A DNA stretch of 64,000 nucleotides from Novosphingobium pentaromativorans US6-1 (GTDB lineage Bacteria > Pseudomonadota > Alphaproteobacteria > Sphingomonadales > Sphingomonadaceae): the NCBI RefSeq assembly GCF_000767465.1, contig NZ_CP009291.1:3266501-3330500 (forward strand), read 5' to 3'. The notes under the pieces are model-generated. The model made no database searches, had not been told where the DNA came from, and saw only the letters and a list, made by a program, of their open reading frames with translations. Below are positions 36,035 through 44,237 of this stretch, in pieces (positions within the stretch are counted from its first letter, which is position 1; each line of letters opens with the position of its first letter). The position numbers and the translations under genes were made by a program.

Positions 36035-37072
36035 TCAGCCTTCAGAGCCGCAATTCGCGAGGATGTCGGCCGCAAGATCCTCGAGGCGCAGTTCGCTGTC
36101 GACCGCGCCGGCCTCGACCGCCGCTGCCGGCGCCTGCGGGACGGTGGCGGTGTTGCGGTCCTGGGCAAGCGTGCGCCAGCCTGCGGCCTGCAGCAGTTTC
36201 AGGCCCTTAGCGCCGTCTTCGCCCATGCCGGTCAGCACCGCGCCGATGGCGGGCATCGAGGCGCGAGCGATCGAGCCGAACAGCAGCGTTGCCGAAGGAC
36301 GGAAGCCTTCGACCGGATCGCGCTCGACAAGGCGCAGCTTGGCCGGCGCGCCGGGTTCGACGATGACGTGCTTGCCCGGATCGGAAGCGATGTAGACCGT
36401 GCCGGAGCTCAGCTCCGCACCGTCTGCGGCGGCCTTTACCGCGCAGGGGAAGTCCTTGTTGGCGCGGTCGATGAACATCTGCGCCAGCGCCGGCTCGGTC
36501 TGCAGGATGATCACGGTCGGCGGGCAGTTCTTGGGATAATGCGAGAGCACTTCGGTCAGCGCGTCGACGCCGCCCATGGAGGCGCTGAATGCCGCGATCT
36601 TGCCGTTGCTGGCATAGCCGCCGGCTTCCGCTTCGGCCTTGGGGCCGCGGTTGCGCGGCTTGTCGCGCACGTTGGAGTTGGCCGCGGCCAGCACGATCTT
36701 GCCCAGTTTGCCCACCGTCTTGGCGAACTGCTCCGGCGTTGCCTTGAGCGGCTTGGGGAAACATTCCACCGCGCCCAGTTCGAATGCCTTGAGCGATGTT
36801 TCGGTGCCGCTCTGGGTAAGGCTGGACAGCATGACGACGGGCAGCGGGTTGGTGGTCATGATCTCTTCGAGAAATTCGATGCCGCTCATTCCGGGCATCT
36901 CGACGTCGAGCGTGACTACGTTCGGCATCAATTCCGCGATCTGGTCGCGGGCCTCGGCGGCATTGGCGGCCGTGCCGACGACGCGAATGTTCTTAGTCTG
37001 CTCTAGAACATCGCAAAACAGGGCGCGCATAGCCGCTGAATCGTCGACTACCAGTACGCGGGCGTCATGCAT
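36035..37072 (-). CDS. CheB-like response regulator with a degenerate methylesterase site
   Basis: A 345-residue receiver plus CheB-type domain. The receiver is intact (VVDDS, Asp56 in TLDVEMPGMSG, Lys in FPKPLK). In the esterase half the nucleophile Ser165 remains in SASMGG and Asp286 in GMGEDGAKG, but the segment PTVIILQTEPALAQ has Gln where CheB has its catalytic His (compare PTVIVQHVNPRF in the second CheB of this locus), the Thr after the Ser is Met, and the VFGMPREAI-like motif is replaced by ATVPQAPAAA. It diverges from the che operon. It may be an inactive esterase used for regulation. Confidence 0.85.
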   Translation of the reverse strand: MHDARVLVVDDSAAMRALFCDVLEQTKNIRVVGTAANAAEARDQIAELMPNVVTLDVEMPGMSGIEFLEEIMTTNPLPVVMLSSLTQSGTETSLKAFELGAVECFPKPLKATPEQFAKTVGKLGKIVLAAANSNVRDKPRNRGPKAEAEAGGYASNGKIAAFSASMGGVDALTEVLSHYPKNCPPTVIILQTEPALAQMFIDRANKDFPCAVKAAADGAELSSGTVYIASDPGKHVIVEPGAPAKLRLVERDPVEGFRPSATLLFGSIARASMPAIGAVLTGMGEDGAKGLKLLQAAGWRTLAQDRNTATVPQAPAAAVEAGAVDSELRLEDLAADILANCGSEG

Positions 37073-37427
37073 GAGTGAGAAACCTTCTCGCTGAATAGTG
37101 GATATCGATTGGCTGCGCTGGATACCACTAATTGAGCGATCAAATTCCTTAACCAATCTACGGACATCGCCTGAGTTGGTAGCAAACGAGGTTTTGGCAA
37201 GCGGCCGTGTAGCGTGACCTTTGTCAGTGGTTCGCGGACGATTTCCCGGTTCGATCGGAAGGTCATCCCGTTGTCTTGAGTTAACGATCGGGATGCCCCG
37301 GAATTCGGCAGGCGGAGTGCCTGGATGACCGGCTTCTGACCGTTTCCCTAAGGATAACTGCGTAGGACCAGTGACATAGTGACGGAAAGGCTGTGGTCGT
37401 ATTCAGCGGCAAACTGCTGGGGGCAAA
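37073..37427. other. Divergent promoter region of the chemotaxis locus
   Basis: About 355 bases between the cheB-like gene and the STAS-cheA operon. No gene is visible. It contains a perfect 7-bp inverted repeat (CATCCCG ... CGGGATG, about 37265-37296) and two TTAAC sites inside or near it, which could be regulator sites. The precise promoters cannot be placed with confidence. Confidence 0.45.
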
Positions 37428-37688
37428 ATGAACAGTATTATCTTGCCGGCGCGCTGTGACCGCGCCGCTGCCGAAGCGATATGGCCGGAACTGGTTGCGG
37501 CGATGGGCGGCAGTCCGACCGCGATTGACGGTTCGGGTGTGGAGCACGTCGGCCAGGCGGTGCTTCAGCTCCTCGTGTCCGCGCGCCGCAGCGACGGCGG
37601 CGCGACCATCGTGCCGTCACCGGCACTTCTCGATGCGGCCCAATTGACAGGCCTCACCGCGGAACTCTTCGAAGAGAGCGAACTATGA
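37428..37688 (+). CDS. Small STAS-domain chemotaxis protein
   Basis: An 86-residue STAS-like domain (AIDGSGVEHVGQAVLQLLVSARR). The position usually held by a phosphorylatable Ser/Thr in antagonists reads VEHVGQ, so it may not be a kinase substrate. It is the first gene of the che operon and overlaps cheA by 4 nt (ATGA). Similar single-domain STAS proteins head some alphaproteobacterial che operons; their function is not known to me. Confidence 0.75.
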   Translation: MNSIILPARCDRAAAEAIWPELVAAMGGSPTAIDGSGVEHVGQAVLQLLVSARRSDGGATIVPSPALLDAAQLTGLTAELFEESEL

Positions 37689-39904
37689 GCCCTGAGGAAA
37701 TCCAGCAGATATTCTTTGCCGAATGCGAGGAATCGCTGGCGGCCGCTGAAAGCGGTCTTGCCGCCTGCCAGGCAGGAACGCAGGACGCCGATACGGTCAA
37801 TGCGGTTTTCCGCGCGGTGCACTCTATCAAGGGCGGCGCCGGTGCCTTCGGTTATGTTGCGCTTCAGGCCTATACCCATACGTTCGAAACGCTGCTTTCC
37901 GATGTCCGCGAGGGGCTCGTGGCGATCGAGAGCAAACTCGTCGACCTGCTGCTCAGGGCACTCGATACGCTTTCGGACCATGTCGAGGCTGCACGCGAAG
38001 GGGGCGATGCGCCGGCCGACGCGGCCTTGATCAGCGAAATGGAAGCGTCCATGGCGGCCAATGCCGGCGGCGCTCCCGAAGCGGCGGTTGAGCCCGCAGT
38101 CGAGCCGGAGGTCAGCGAGCCGGATACGACCGACTCGGATGCGGAAGGCAGCGCCGACTACGAACTCGATCTCGATGCACTGCTCGACGATCTGACGGCA
38201 GGCTTCGATCCGGCCCCGGCCAAGGCCGCCGAAGCCGCACCGGAGAAGCGCTGGAAGGTCCATCTTCGTCCGCATTCGGGCGCCATGCGCAATGGCAGCG
38301 AACCGCTGCTGATGGTGCGTGAAATCGCCAGCCTTGGCGGCGAATGCGTGCACTGCGACGTCTCGCAGGTGCCTCCGCTCGATGCCTTCGATCCGGCGCA
38401 GGGTTACCTGGGCTGGACGTTCTCGATGCCCGAGGCGGCCAGCGAGGATTCGGTTCGCGAGATCTTCGACTTCATCGGTGACGACTGCGCGCTCGCATTC
38501 GGCGAGGACGCGGACATTCCTGAAGTGAAGATCGTTGCAGCGGCTCCCAAGCCTGCACCTGCCCCTGCACCGGCTGCGCCCGCACCCGTGAGCGAAGCGA
38601 AGGTCGCTGCCCCGCAGCCGGCAACACCTGTCGCTGCTGCGCAGCCCGAACCGGTGCCGGTTCAGGAAGCGCCCGGCGACGTTGGTGCGAAGGCTGCCCA
38701 GGCTGCGCCGCCGGCTCCCCCGGCAGGTGGCCAGTCGATTCGCATCGATCTGTTCAAGCTCGATCGCCTGATCGACCTCGTGGGCGAACTCGTGATCGCG
38801 CAGGCCATGCTCGTCCAGCGCCTCGGTGCCAACGGCATCACGGCGAACGAGGAGCTTTCGCTGCTCGAGACGCTGACCCGCGACATCCAGGAAAGCGCGA
38901 TGTCGATTCGCGCGCAGCCGATCTCGAGCGTCTTCAGCCGGGTGCCGCGCATCCTGCGCGAACTGGCATCCTCGACCGGCAAGCATGTGAAGCTCGACGT
39001 CATCGGCGAGACTACCGAACTCGACAAGACGGTGATCGAGCGTCTGGGCGAACCGCTCACGCACCTTATCCGCAATGCCGTCGACCACGGCATCGAGAGT
39101 GCCGAGGACCGCATCGCCGCCGGCAAGGCCCCGGAAGGAACGCTCACGCTTTCGGCAGAGCATCGTTCGGGCCGCATCCTCATCTCGATTGCCGACGACG
39201 GCGCCGGCATCAATCGCGAGCGCGTGCTGGCAAAGGCCGTGGAGAAGGGCATCGTCAGCGCCGAAGCGCAGCTGTCCGCCGAGGAGATCGACAACCTGAT
39301 CTTCGCGCCCGGCTTCTCGACCGCGCAGACGGTTTCGAACATCTCCGGTCGCGGTGTCGGCATGGACGTCGTGCGCCAGAACGTGAAGGACCTTGGCGGT
39401 CGCATCACAATCGACAGCACGCCGGGCAAGGGCACGACCTTCATCCTGACCCTGCCGCTCACTCTCGCGATTTCGGACGGCATGATCGTCAACGTCGGCG
39501 ACCAGACACTGGTCGTTCCGCTCGCCAGCGTGGTCGAAAGCCTGCGTCCGGGCGACGGCGAAGTGCAGGGGCTTGGCTCCAACCGCAACATGCTCAACGT
39601 GCGCGGCCGCTTCATTCCCATCGTGTCGCTGCGTTCGGCACTGGGCGCGTCGAGCGGCGCGTTGACGCCCGACGAAGGCGTCCTGATCGTCGTCGATACC
39701 GAAAGCACCGGTCAGGCCGCGCTGCTTGTCGATGAAATTCAGGACCAGCGCCAGTTCGTCATCAAGAGCCTGGCTACCAACTTCCGCCCGGTCGACGGCG
39801 TTGCCGGCGCTACAATCCTGGGCGACGGACGCGTGGCGCTGATCGTCGATGTCGACGGCCTCGTCTCCAATGCCGTTCCCGGACAGGAGCGCCAGGCTGC
39901 ATGA
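37685..39904 (+). CDS. cheA: Chemotaxis histidine kinase
   Basis: A 739-residue CheA. Hpt domain with the phosphorylated His in VHSIKGGAGAFGY; a P2-like region around KVHLRPHSGAM; an Ala/Pro-rich linker (about 285-345); dimerisation region; ATPase with N-box HLIRNAVDHGIE, DDGAGI and GRGVGMDVV; and a C-terminal CheW-like domain ending at the stop. It is the core kinase that phosphorylates CheY and CheB. Overlaps of 4 nt on both sides show a compact operon. Confidence 0.96.
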   Translation: MSPEEIQQIFFAECEESLAAAESGLAACQAGTQDADTVNAVFRAVHSIKGGAGAFGYVALQAYTHTFETLLSDVREGLVAIESKLVDLLLRALDTLSDHVEAAREGGDAPADAALISEMEASMAANAGGAPEAAVEPAVEPEVSEPDTTDSDAEGSADYELDLDALLDDLTAGFDPAPAKAAEAAPEKRWKVHLRPHSGAMRNGSEPLLMVREIASLGGECVHCDVSQVPPLDAFDPAQGYLGWTFSMPEAASEDSVREIFDFIGDDCALAFGEDADIPEVKIVAAAPKPAPAPAPAAPAPVSEAKVAAPQPATPVAAAQPEPVPVQEAPGDVGAKAAQAAPPAPPAGGQSIRIDLFKLDRLIDLVGELVIAQAMLVQRLGANGITANEELSLLETLTRDIQESAMSIRAQPISSVFSRVPRILRELASSTGKHVKLDVIGETTELDKTVIERLGEPLTHLIRNAVDHGIESAEDRIAAGKAPEGTLTLSAEHRSGRILISIADDGAGINRERVLAKAVEKGIVSAEAQLSAEEIDNLIFAPGFSTAQTVSNISGRGVGMDVVRQNVKDLGGRITIDSTPGKGTTFILTLPLTLAISDGMIVNVGDQTLVVPLASVVESLRPGDGEVQGLGSNRNMLNVRGRFIPIVSLRSALGASSGALTPDEGVLIVVDTESTGQAALLVDEIQDQRQFVIKSLATNFRPVDGVAGATILGDGRVALIVDVDGLVSNAVPGQERQAA

Positions 39905-40770
39905 GCGCTTCGCCCGCCACGACTGAGCCGATTCCCGGCGTCAGCCCGGACATCTACAGTGCGGCCGATTTCCAGGCCGTATCCGAGATCGTCTATCGGG
40001 CCGTCGGCATCGTGCTCCAGCAAGGCAAGGCGATGCTCGTCTATTCGCGCCTCGCTCCGCTCGTGCGCCAGGCCGGGTGCGTCACGTTCTCGCGCTACAT
40101 CGAGCTGATCCGCTCTGATGCCGATGAACTGAACCGCGCCGTGGCCTCGCTGACGACCAACCATACCTTCTTCTACCGCGAAGCACATCATTTCGAACAC
40201 TTGCGGCGCGAGGCGCGTCCGCGCCTGCTTGCCAAGCTGGGCGATCGGCAGCCGGTTCGGCTGTGGTCGGCGGGTTGCTCCAGCGGGGAAGAGACATGGT
40301 CGATGGTCATGACCCTGCTCGGTCCCGAACGGCAGGTAGGCCTCAACCTCATGCGCAGTGACTTGCGCGTTCTGGCCAGCGACGTCGCGCCGCACGCCAT
40401 CGCGAAGGCAGAAGCGGGGGTCTATGCGGAAAAGGAAGTGCAGCCGGTGCCCGAGGACTTGCGCAAGGCCTGGGCGCGCATCGAGGGCGGCAATGTTTCG
40501 ATGTCCGATGCGATCCGTTCGATAGTGCGATTTCGCCTGCTCAACCTGCTGGGCGACTGGCCGATGAAGGGTCAGTTCGACGTCATATTCTGCCGGAACG
40601 TCATGATCTATTTCGATAATCCTACCAAGGAGCGTCTCGTGCAGCGCTTCGTCGATGCCCTCGTCCCCGGCGGTTTTCTCTACATCGGTCACTCCGAACG
40701 CGTGACCGGACCCGCCCAGCGCCAGCTCGACCTTGTCGGGCCCACCATCTACCAGAGGAGCGCTGCATGA
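39901..40770 (+). CDS. cheR: Chemotaxis protein methyltransferase
   Basis: A 289-residue CheR: N-terminal helical domain (residues about 15-85) and a SAM-binding domain with LWSAGCSSGEETWSMVMTLL, then VIFCRNVMIYFD, and GGFLYIGHSERV near the end. It methylates receptor glutamates. No receptor gene is present in the window. ATGA overlaps with cheA and cheB. Confidence 0.95.
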   Translation: MSASPATTEPIPGVSPDIYSAADFQAVSEIVYRAVGIVLQQGKAMLVYSRLAPLVRQAGCVTFSRYIELIRSDADELNRAVASLTTNHTFFYREAHHFEHLRREARPRLLAKLGDRQPVRLWSAGCSSGEETWSMVMTLLGPERQVGLNLMRSDLRVLASDVAPHAIAKAEAGVYAEKEVQPVPEDLRKAWARIEGGNVSMSDAIRSIVRFRLLNLLGDWPMKGQFDVIFCRNVMIYFDNPTKERLVQRFVDALVPGGFLYIGHSERVTGPAQRQLDLVGPTIYQRSAA

Positions 40771-41792
40771 CGATCCGGGTTCTCATCGTCGACGACTCAG
40801 CGACCATGCGTGCCATCCTGATGTCGCGCCTGCGCCAGCAGCCTGACATCGAAGTGGTCGGCGCCGCTTCCGATGCCGCAGAAGGGCGGGCCATGATCAA
40901 GAGCCTCGATCCCGACGTGGTGACGCTCGACATCGAGATGCCGGGTATGAACGGCCTCGACTTCCTCGAGAAGATCATGACCTTGCGCCCGACCCCGGTG
41001 ATCATCGTCTCGGGCGCCACGCGCGAAGGCAACGAGGTTACGGCGCGCGCGCTCGCGCTAGGTGCGGTCGATTGCTATTCGAAGTACGATCCCAGCGGAA
41101 AACTCGCATTCGAGGACGGCGGCCGGCTGGCCGGGATGATCCGTCAGGCCGCACAAATATCCTATGAAAAGCCGGGCAAGTCTCCTTCGGCCGCGCCAAG
41201 TGCCGGCAGCAAGGCGATCCGTCGCGATGCCCGGCTGATCGCGGTGGGCTCCTCCACCGGCGGGGTCGAGGCGTTGCAGGTCCTCCTGCGCGACTTTCCG
41301 CAGGATTGCCCGCCCACGGTCATCGTCCAGCATGTCAACCCGCGCTTTGCACCGGCGATCGCGCGTACGCTCGACCAGGTCTGCCCGGCCAAGGTCGGCG
41401 TTGCGGTGCATGACATGCCGCTGCGGCCAGGCCACGTCTACCTCGCCGCCGAGGCTGACCATCACCTGCTGGTGAAGGGCGGTGACGTACTCTACGCCAA
41501 GCTGCGCAAGGGTGAGCCGATCTCCGGCCACGTACCCAGCGTCGATGCCCTGTTCCATTCGGTAGCCCAATATGTCGGCGCCGGAGCGGTGGGCATCCTG
41601 CTGACAGGAATGGGCCAGGACGGCGCCAAGGGCCTGCTCGCGATGAGCGAGGCGGGCGCACACACCATCGTCCAGGACGAAAGCACCTGCATAGTCTTCG
41701 GCATGCCTCGCGCGGCCATCTCGCTGGGAGCGGCGCGCGTCGTCGCCCCGATAAACCGTATCGCGCACCACGCGCTCAGCATGGCGGCCTGA
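40767..41792 (+). CDS. cheB: Chemotaxis glutamate methylesterase/amidase
   Basis: A 341-residue canonical CheB. Receiver with VVTLDIEMPGMNGL; catalytic domain with Ser in AVGSSTGGVEAL, His in VIVQHVNPRFA, Asp in GMGQDGAKG, and the intact FGMPRAAISLG motif. It removes receptor methyl groups and opposes CheR. Its full catalytic set contrasts with the divergent CheB-like protein at the start of the locus. Confidence 0.95.
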   Translation: MTIRVLIVDDSATMRAILMSRLRQQPDIEVVGAASDAAEGRAMIKSLDPDVVTLDIEMPGMNGLDFLEKIMTLRPTPVIIVSGATREGNEVTARALALGAVDCYSKYDPSGKLAFEDGGRLAGMIRQAAQISYEKPGKSPSAAPSAGSKAIRRDARLIAVGSSTGGVEALQVLLRDFPQDCPPTVIVQHVNPRFAPAIARTLDQVCPAKVGVAVHDMPLRPGHVYLAAEADHHLLVKGGDVLYAKLRKGEPISGHVPSVDALFHSVAQYVGAGAVGILLTGMGQDGAKGLLAMSEAGAHTIVQDESTCIVFGMPRAAISLGAARVVAPINRIAHHALSMAA

Positions 41793-41798
41793 CGGATC

Positions 41799-42350
41799 AT
41801 GAACGCGATCATCACGAGCGGGGCCACTGTCCGCCTGACCGTTCTGCAGGGGCAGTTCAAGGTCAGTTCCGGGCCGCGCGTCGAACTCAGCACGGTGCTG
41901 GGCAGCTGCGTCGCCACCTGCCTTTACGATCCTGAAATCGAACTGGGCGGCATGAACCATTTCCTCCTGCCCGAGCCGCCGTCTGGCCGAAATCCGGGTG
42001 AGGTGGACGTCCATTACGGCGTTTACCTCATGGAAATGCTGATCAACGAAATGCTGTCCTACGGCGCACACAAGAATCGTCTGCGGGCGCATCTCTATGG
42101 CGGCGCGAACATTCGCGCCGGCATGCAGCAGATCGGCACTGCCAATGCCGAATTTGCCCGCGGTTTCCTGAGGAGCGAACGCATCGAACTGGTGCGCGAG
42201 GACCTGGGAGGCGCCAATGCGCGCCGCGTCGATTTTCGCCCGGCATCCGGAAAGGTCCGCTGCCGTACCGTCGCCTCCTCGGATGCACCCGAGATCCAGG
42301 CACCACCCATGATCCGCCAGGCACCGCGTGGCGAAGTCGAACTGTTCTGA
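41799..42350 (+). CDS. cheD: Chemoreceptor glutamine deamidase
   Basis: A 183-residue CheD. The catalytic Cys is in VLGSCVATCLYD and the His in GGMNHFLLPEP, both conserved. It deamidates receptor glutamines and in some bacteria binds CheC. The last 30 residues (RQAPRGEVELF) form a tail. It starts 6 nt after the cheB stop. Confidence 0.93.
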   Translation: MNAIITSGATVRLTVLQGQFKVSSGPRVELSTVLGSCVATCLYDPEIELGGMNHFLLPEPPSGRNPGEVDVHYGVYLMEMLINEMLSYGAHKNRLRAHLYGGANIRAGMQQIGTANAEFARGFLRSERIELVREDLGGANARRVDFRPASGKVRCRTVASSDAPEIQAPPMIRQAPRGEVELF

Positions 42351-42366
42351 AGAAGCGAGGCATTTG

Positions 42367-42738
42367 ATGTCCAGGACAACCAGAGTTCTAACCGTTGATG
42401 ACAGTGCCTCTATGCGCGCGCTGCTCAATCACGCCCTGTCCACCAACGGCTTCGAGGTTTCGCAGGCCGACGACGGCGTATCCGCGCTGGAATGGCTGGC
42501 GGTAAACGAAGTCGATGTCGTGATCACCGACATCAACATGCCGCGCCTCGACGGCTTCGGCCTGATCGAGCAGGTGCGCGGCGGCACCCGCCACCGGGAT
42601 CGCCCGATCCTGGTGCTGACCACCGAAAGTTCTGACGAGAAGAAGGCGCGTGCCCGCGCCGCCGGTGCGACCGGCTGGATCGTCAAGCCTTTCGATACCG
42701 ACAAGCTCGTCGCGGCCGTGCGCCGCGTCGCCCACTGA
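42367..42738 (+). CDS. cheY: CheY-type single-domain response regulator
   Basis: A 123-residue receiver only: VLTVDDSASM, phospho-acceptor in VVITDINMPRLDG, Thr in LTTESSD and Lys in WIVKPFDTDKL. ATG 42367 follows GAGG; the longer frame to 42328 runs back into cheD. It would carry the signal from CheA to the motor or another output. Confidence 0.92.
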   Translation: MSRTTRVLTVDDSASMRALLNHALSTNGFEVSQADDGVSALEWLAVNEVDVVITDINMPRLDGFGLIEQVRGGTRHRDRPILVLTTESSDEKKARARAAGATGWIVKPFDTDKLVAAVRRVAH

Positions 42739-42779
42739 TCCGGCCCGGCAGGGTCATCGTTCAAAACGAGGATGAGTTC

Positions 42780-43220
42780 ATGCAACGCGAACTGATCACT
42801 TTCCAAGTTTCCGGCCAGGTCTTTGCGCTGGACATCATGCAGATCCGCGAAATCCGCGCCTGGAGCCCGGTTACGCCCATGCCGCGCGTTCCCAGCTACG
42901 TCGCGGGCGTCGTCAACTTGCGCGGTACCGTGCTGCCGGTCGTCGACCTGGCCGCTCGCCTGGGCTGGCCCGCTACCGAAGCGACGCCGCGCCACGCGAT
43001 CATCGTGTGCCAGGTCAACGGGCAGGCGCAGGGCCTGATCGTCGAATCGGTTAGCGACATCGTCACATTCGACAGCGAAACGCTGCAGGCGCCGCCCTCG
43101 ACCGGCAACGACAGTGTCGTGCCTTTCCTCGAAGGGCTTGCCGCGATCGACGACAACATGGTCATGGTCCTCGATCTCCAGGCGCTCAGCTCCGCCGAAG
43201 ACGGCCTGATGGCGGCCTGA
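42780..43220 (+). CDS. cheW: Chemotaxis coupling protein
   Basis: A 146-residue CheW domain (FQVSGQVFALDIMQIREI, PMPRVPSYVAGVVNLRGTVLPVVDLAARLG). It couples receptors to CheA. It lies 42 bases after cheY and 8 bases before the unknown last gene. Confidence 0.94.
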   Translation: MQRELITFQVSGQVFALDIMQIREIRAWSPVTPMPRVPSYVAGVVNLRGTVLPVVDLAARLGWPATEATPRHAIIVCQVNGQAQGLIVESVSDIVTFDSETLQAPPSTGNDSVVPFLEGLAAIDDNMVMVLDLQALSSAEDGLMAA

Positions 43221-43228
43221 GAGGCACG

Positions 43229-43552
43229 ATGCACCACGAACCCAAGTTCCAGGCCATGGCCGAGGTTCTCAACGAGCTCGGCAGCGAAGTGGAGGCGCTC
43301 GGCGAAGTCTTCTGCCGGGATGCAGGCTTCGCAGGTCGGCACATGCGTGAACTACAGGCGATCGACCTGATCGCCCAGAAGCAGCGCGTGCTGGCCGCGA
43401 TCCTGGCGGCAGGGTTCAGCGAACAGGAAATGCGGCGCATCAGTCTCGATGCGCTGCGCTCCCGCTTCTGCGGTTTCCTCGAGGATGAAACCGGCGCAGG
43501 TGAAGCGGCGGCCGGCAATGGCAATACCGGCGAGGCGAGCCTCTGGGATTGA
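43229..43552 (+). CDS. Small helical protein of unknown function, last gene of che operon
   Basis: A 107-residue, mostly helical protein (FQAMAEVLNELGSEVEALGEVFCRD, LQAIDLIAQKQRVLAAILAAGF) with an Ala/Gly-rich tail. I do not recognise the family. Its position 8 bases after cheW argues for a chemotaxis role, for example a CheY-phosphatase or adaptor function like CheZ, but no CheZ motif is visible. Confidence 0.7.
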   Translation: MHHEPKFQAMAEVLNELGSEVEALGEVFCRDAGFAGRHMRELQAIDLIAQKQRVLAAILAAGFSEQEMRRISLDALRSRFCGFLEDETGAGEAAAGNGNTGEASLWD

Positions 43553-43634
43553 GGCTCGCCCCGGTCTCGGCCGGCAGGTGCAATCGACGAGGCGGGGACT
43601 TGCGGGAGATGGGCGCGAGCCCTAGTCCTTGCCC

Positions 43635-44237
43635 ATGACCGACGAGCGTCGCCACGCGCCTGCTACCGCCCGAAATCGCGATCCGATCCTTGCCGTCCTG
43701 CGCGAAGCGTTGCCGGGCAGGGGGCTTGTGCTTGAGATCGCGAGCGGGACGGGTGAGCACGCCGTGCACTTCGCCCGGGCACTGCCCGACATAACCTGGC
43801 AGCCGAGCGATCCCGATGCCGATGCACGGGCCTCGATTGCCTCGTGGCGCGAGGCGGAAGGCTCGTTCAACCTTCGCGCGCCGCTGGAGCTGGATGCCGC
43901 CGCCGAGACATGGCCGGTCGAGCGCGTCGATGCGATCGTGTGCATCAACATGATCCATATCAGTCCCTGGGAATCGACGCTTGGCCTGATGGCGGGGGCA
44001 GGGCGCACACTGCCTTGCGGTGCACCGCTCATCCTCTACGGACCGTTCCGCCGCGAAGGGTATCCGCTCGAGCCCAGCAATGCAGAATTCGACCTGAGCC
44101 TGAAGGCCCGCGATCCGCGCTGGGGACTGCGCCAACTCGAGGACGTCAGTGGGGTCGCCCGTGGCGAGGGCCTAGCCTTTGAGCGTTTCGTGGAAATGCC
44201 GGCCAACAACCTTTGCGTTATTTACCGTCGCAGCTGA
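43635..44237 (+). CDS. DUF938 SAM-dependent methyltransferase-like protein
   Basis: A 200-residue protein with a Rossmann methyltransferase start (LVLEIASGTGEHAVHFARALP) and the DUF938 landmarks DAIVCINMIHISPWEST and LILYGPFRREG. The substrate is unknown. ATG 43635 is used; a TTG six bases upstream is less likely. Its last 20 bases overlap the convergent MATE gene. Confidence 0.85.
   Translation: MTDERRHAPATARNRDPILAVLREALPGRGLVLEIASGTGEHAVHFARALPDITWQPSDPDADARASIASWREAEGSFNLRAPLELDAAAETWPVERVDAIVCINMIHISPWESTLGLMAGAGRTLPCGAPLILYGPFRREGYPLEPSNAEFDLSLKARDPRWGLRQLEDVSGVARGEGLAFERFVEMPANNLCVIYRRS

Noticed and set aside
38540..38740. Ala/Pro-rich repeat in cheA that might look like a DNA repeat
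   Set aside because: It encodes the flexible linker between CheA domains and varies in codon use, so it is a protein feature.
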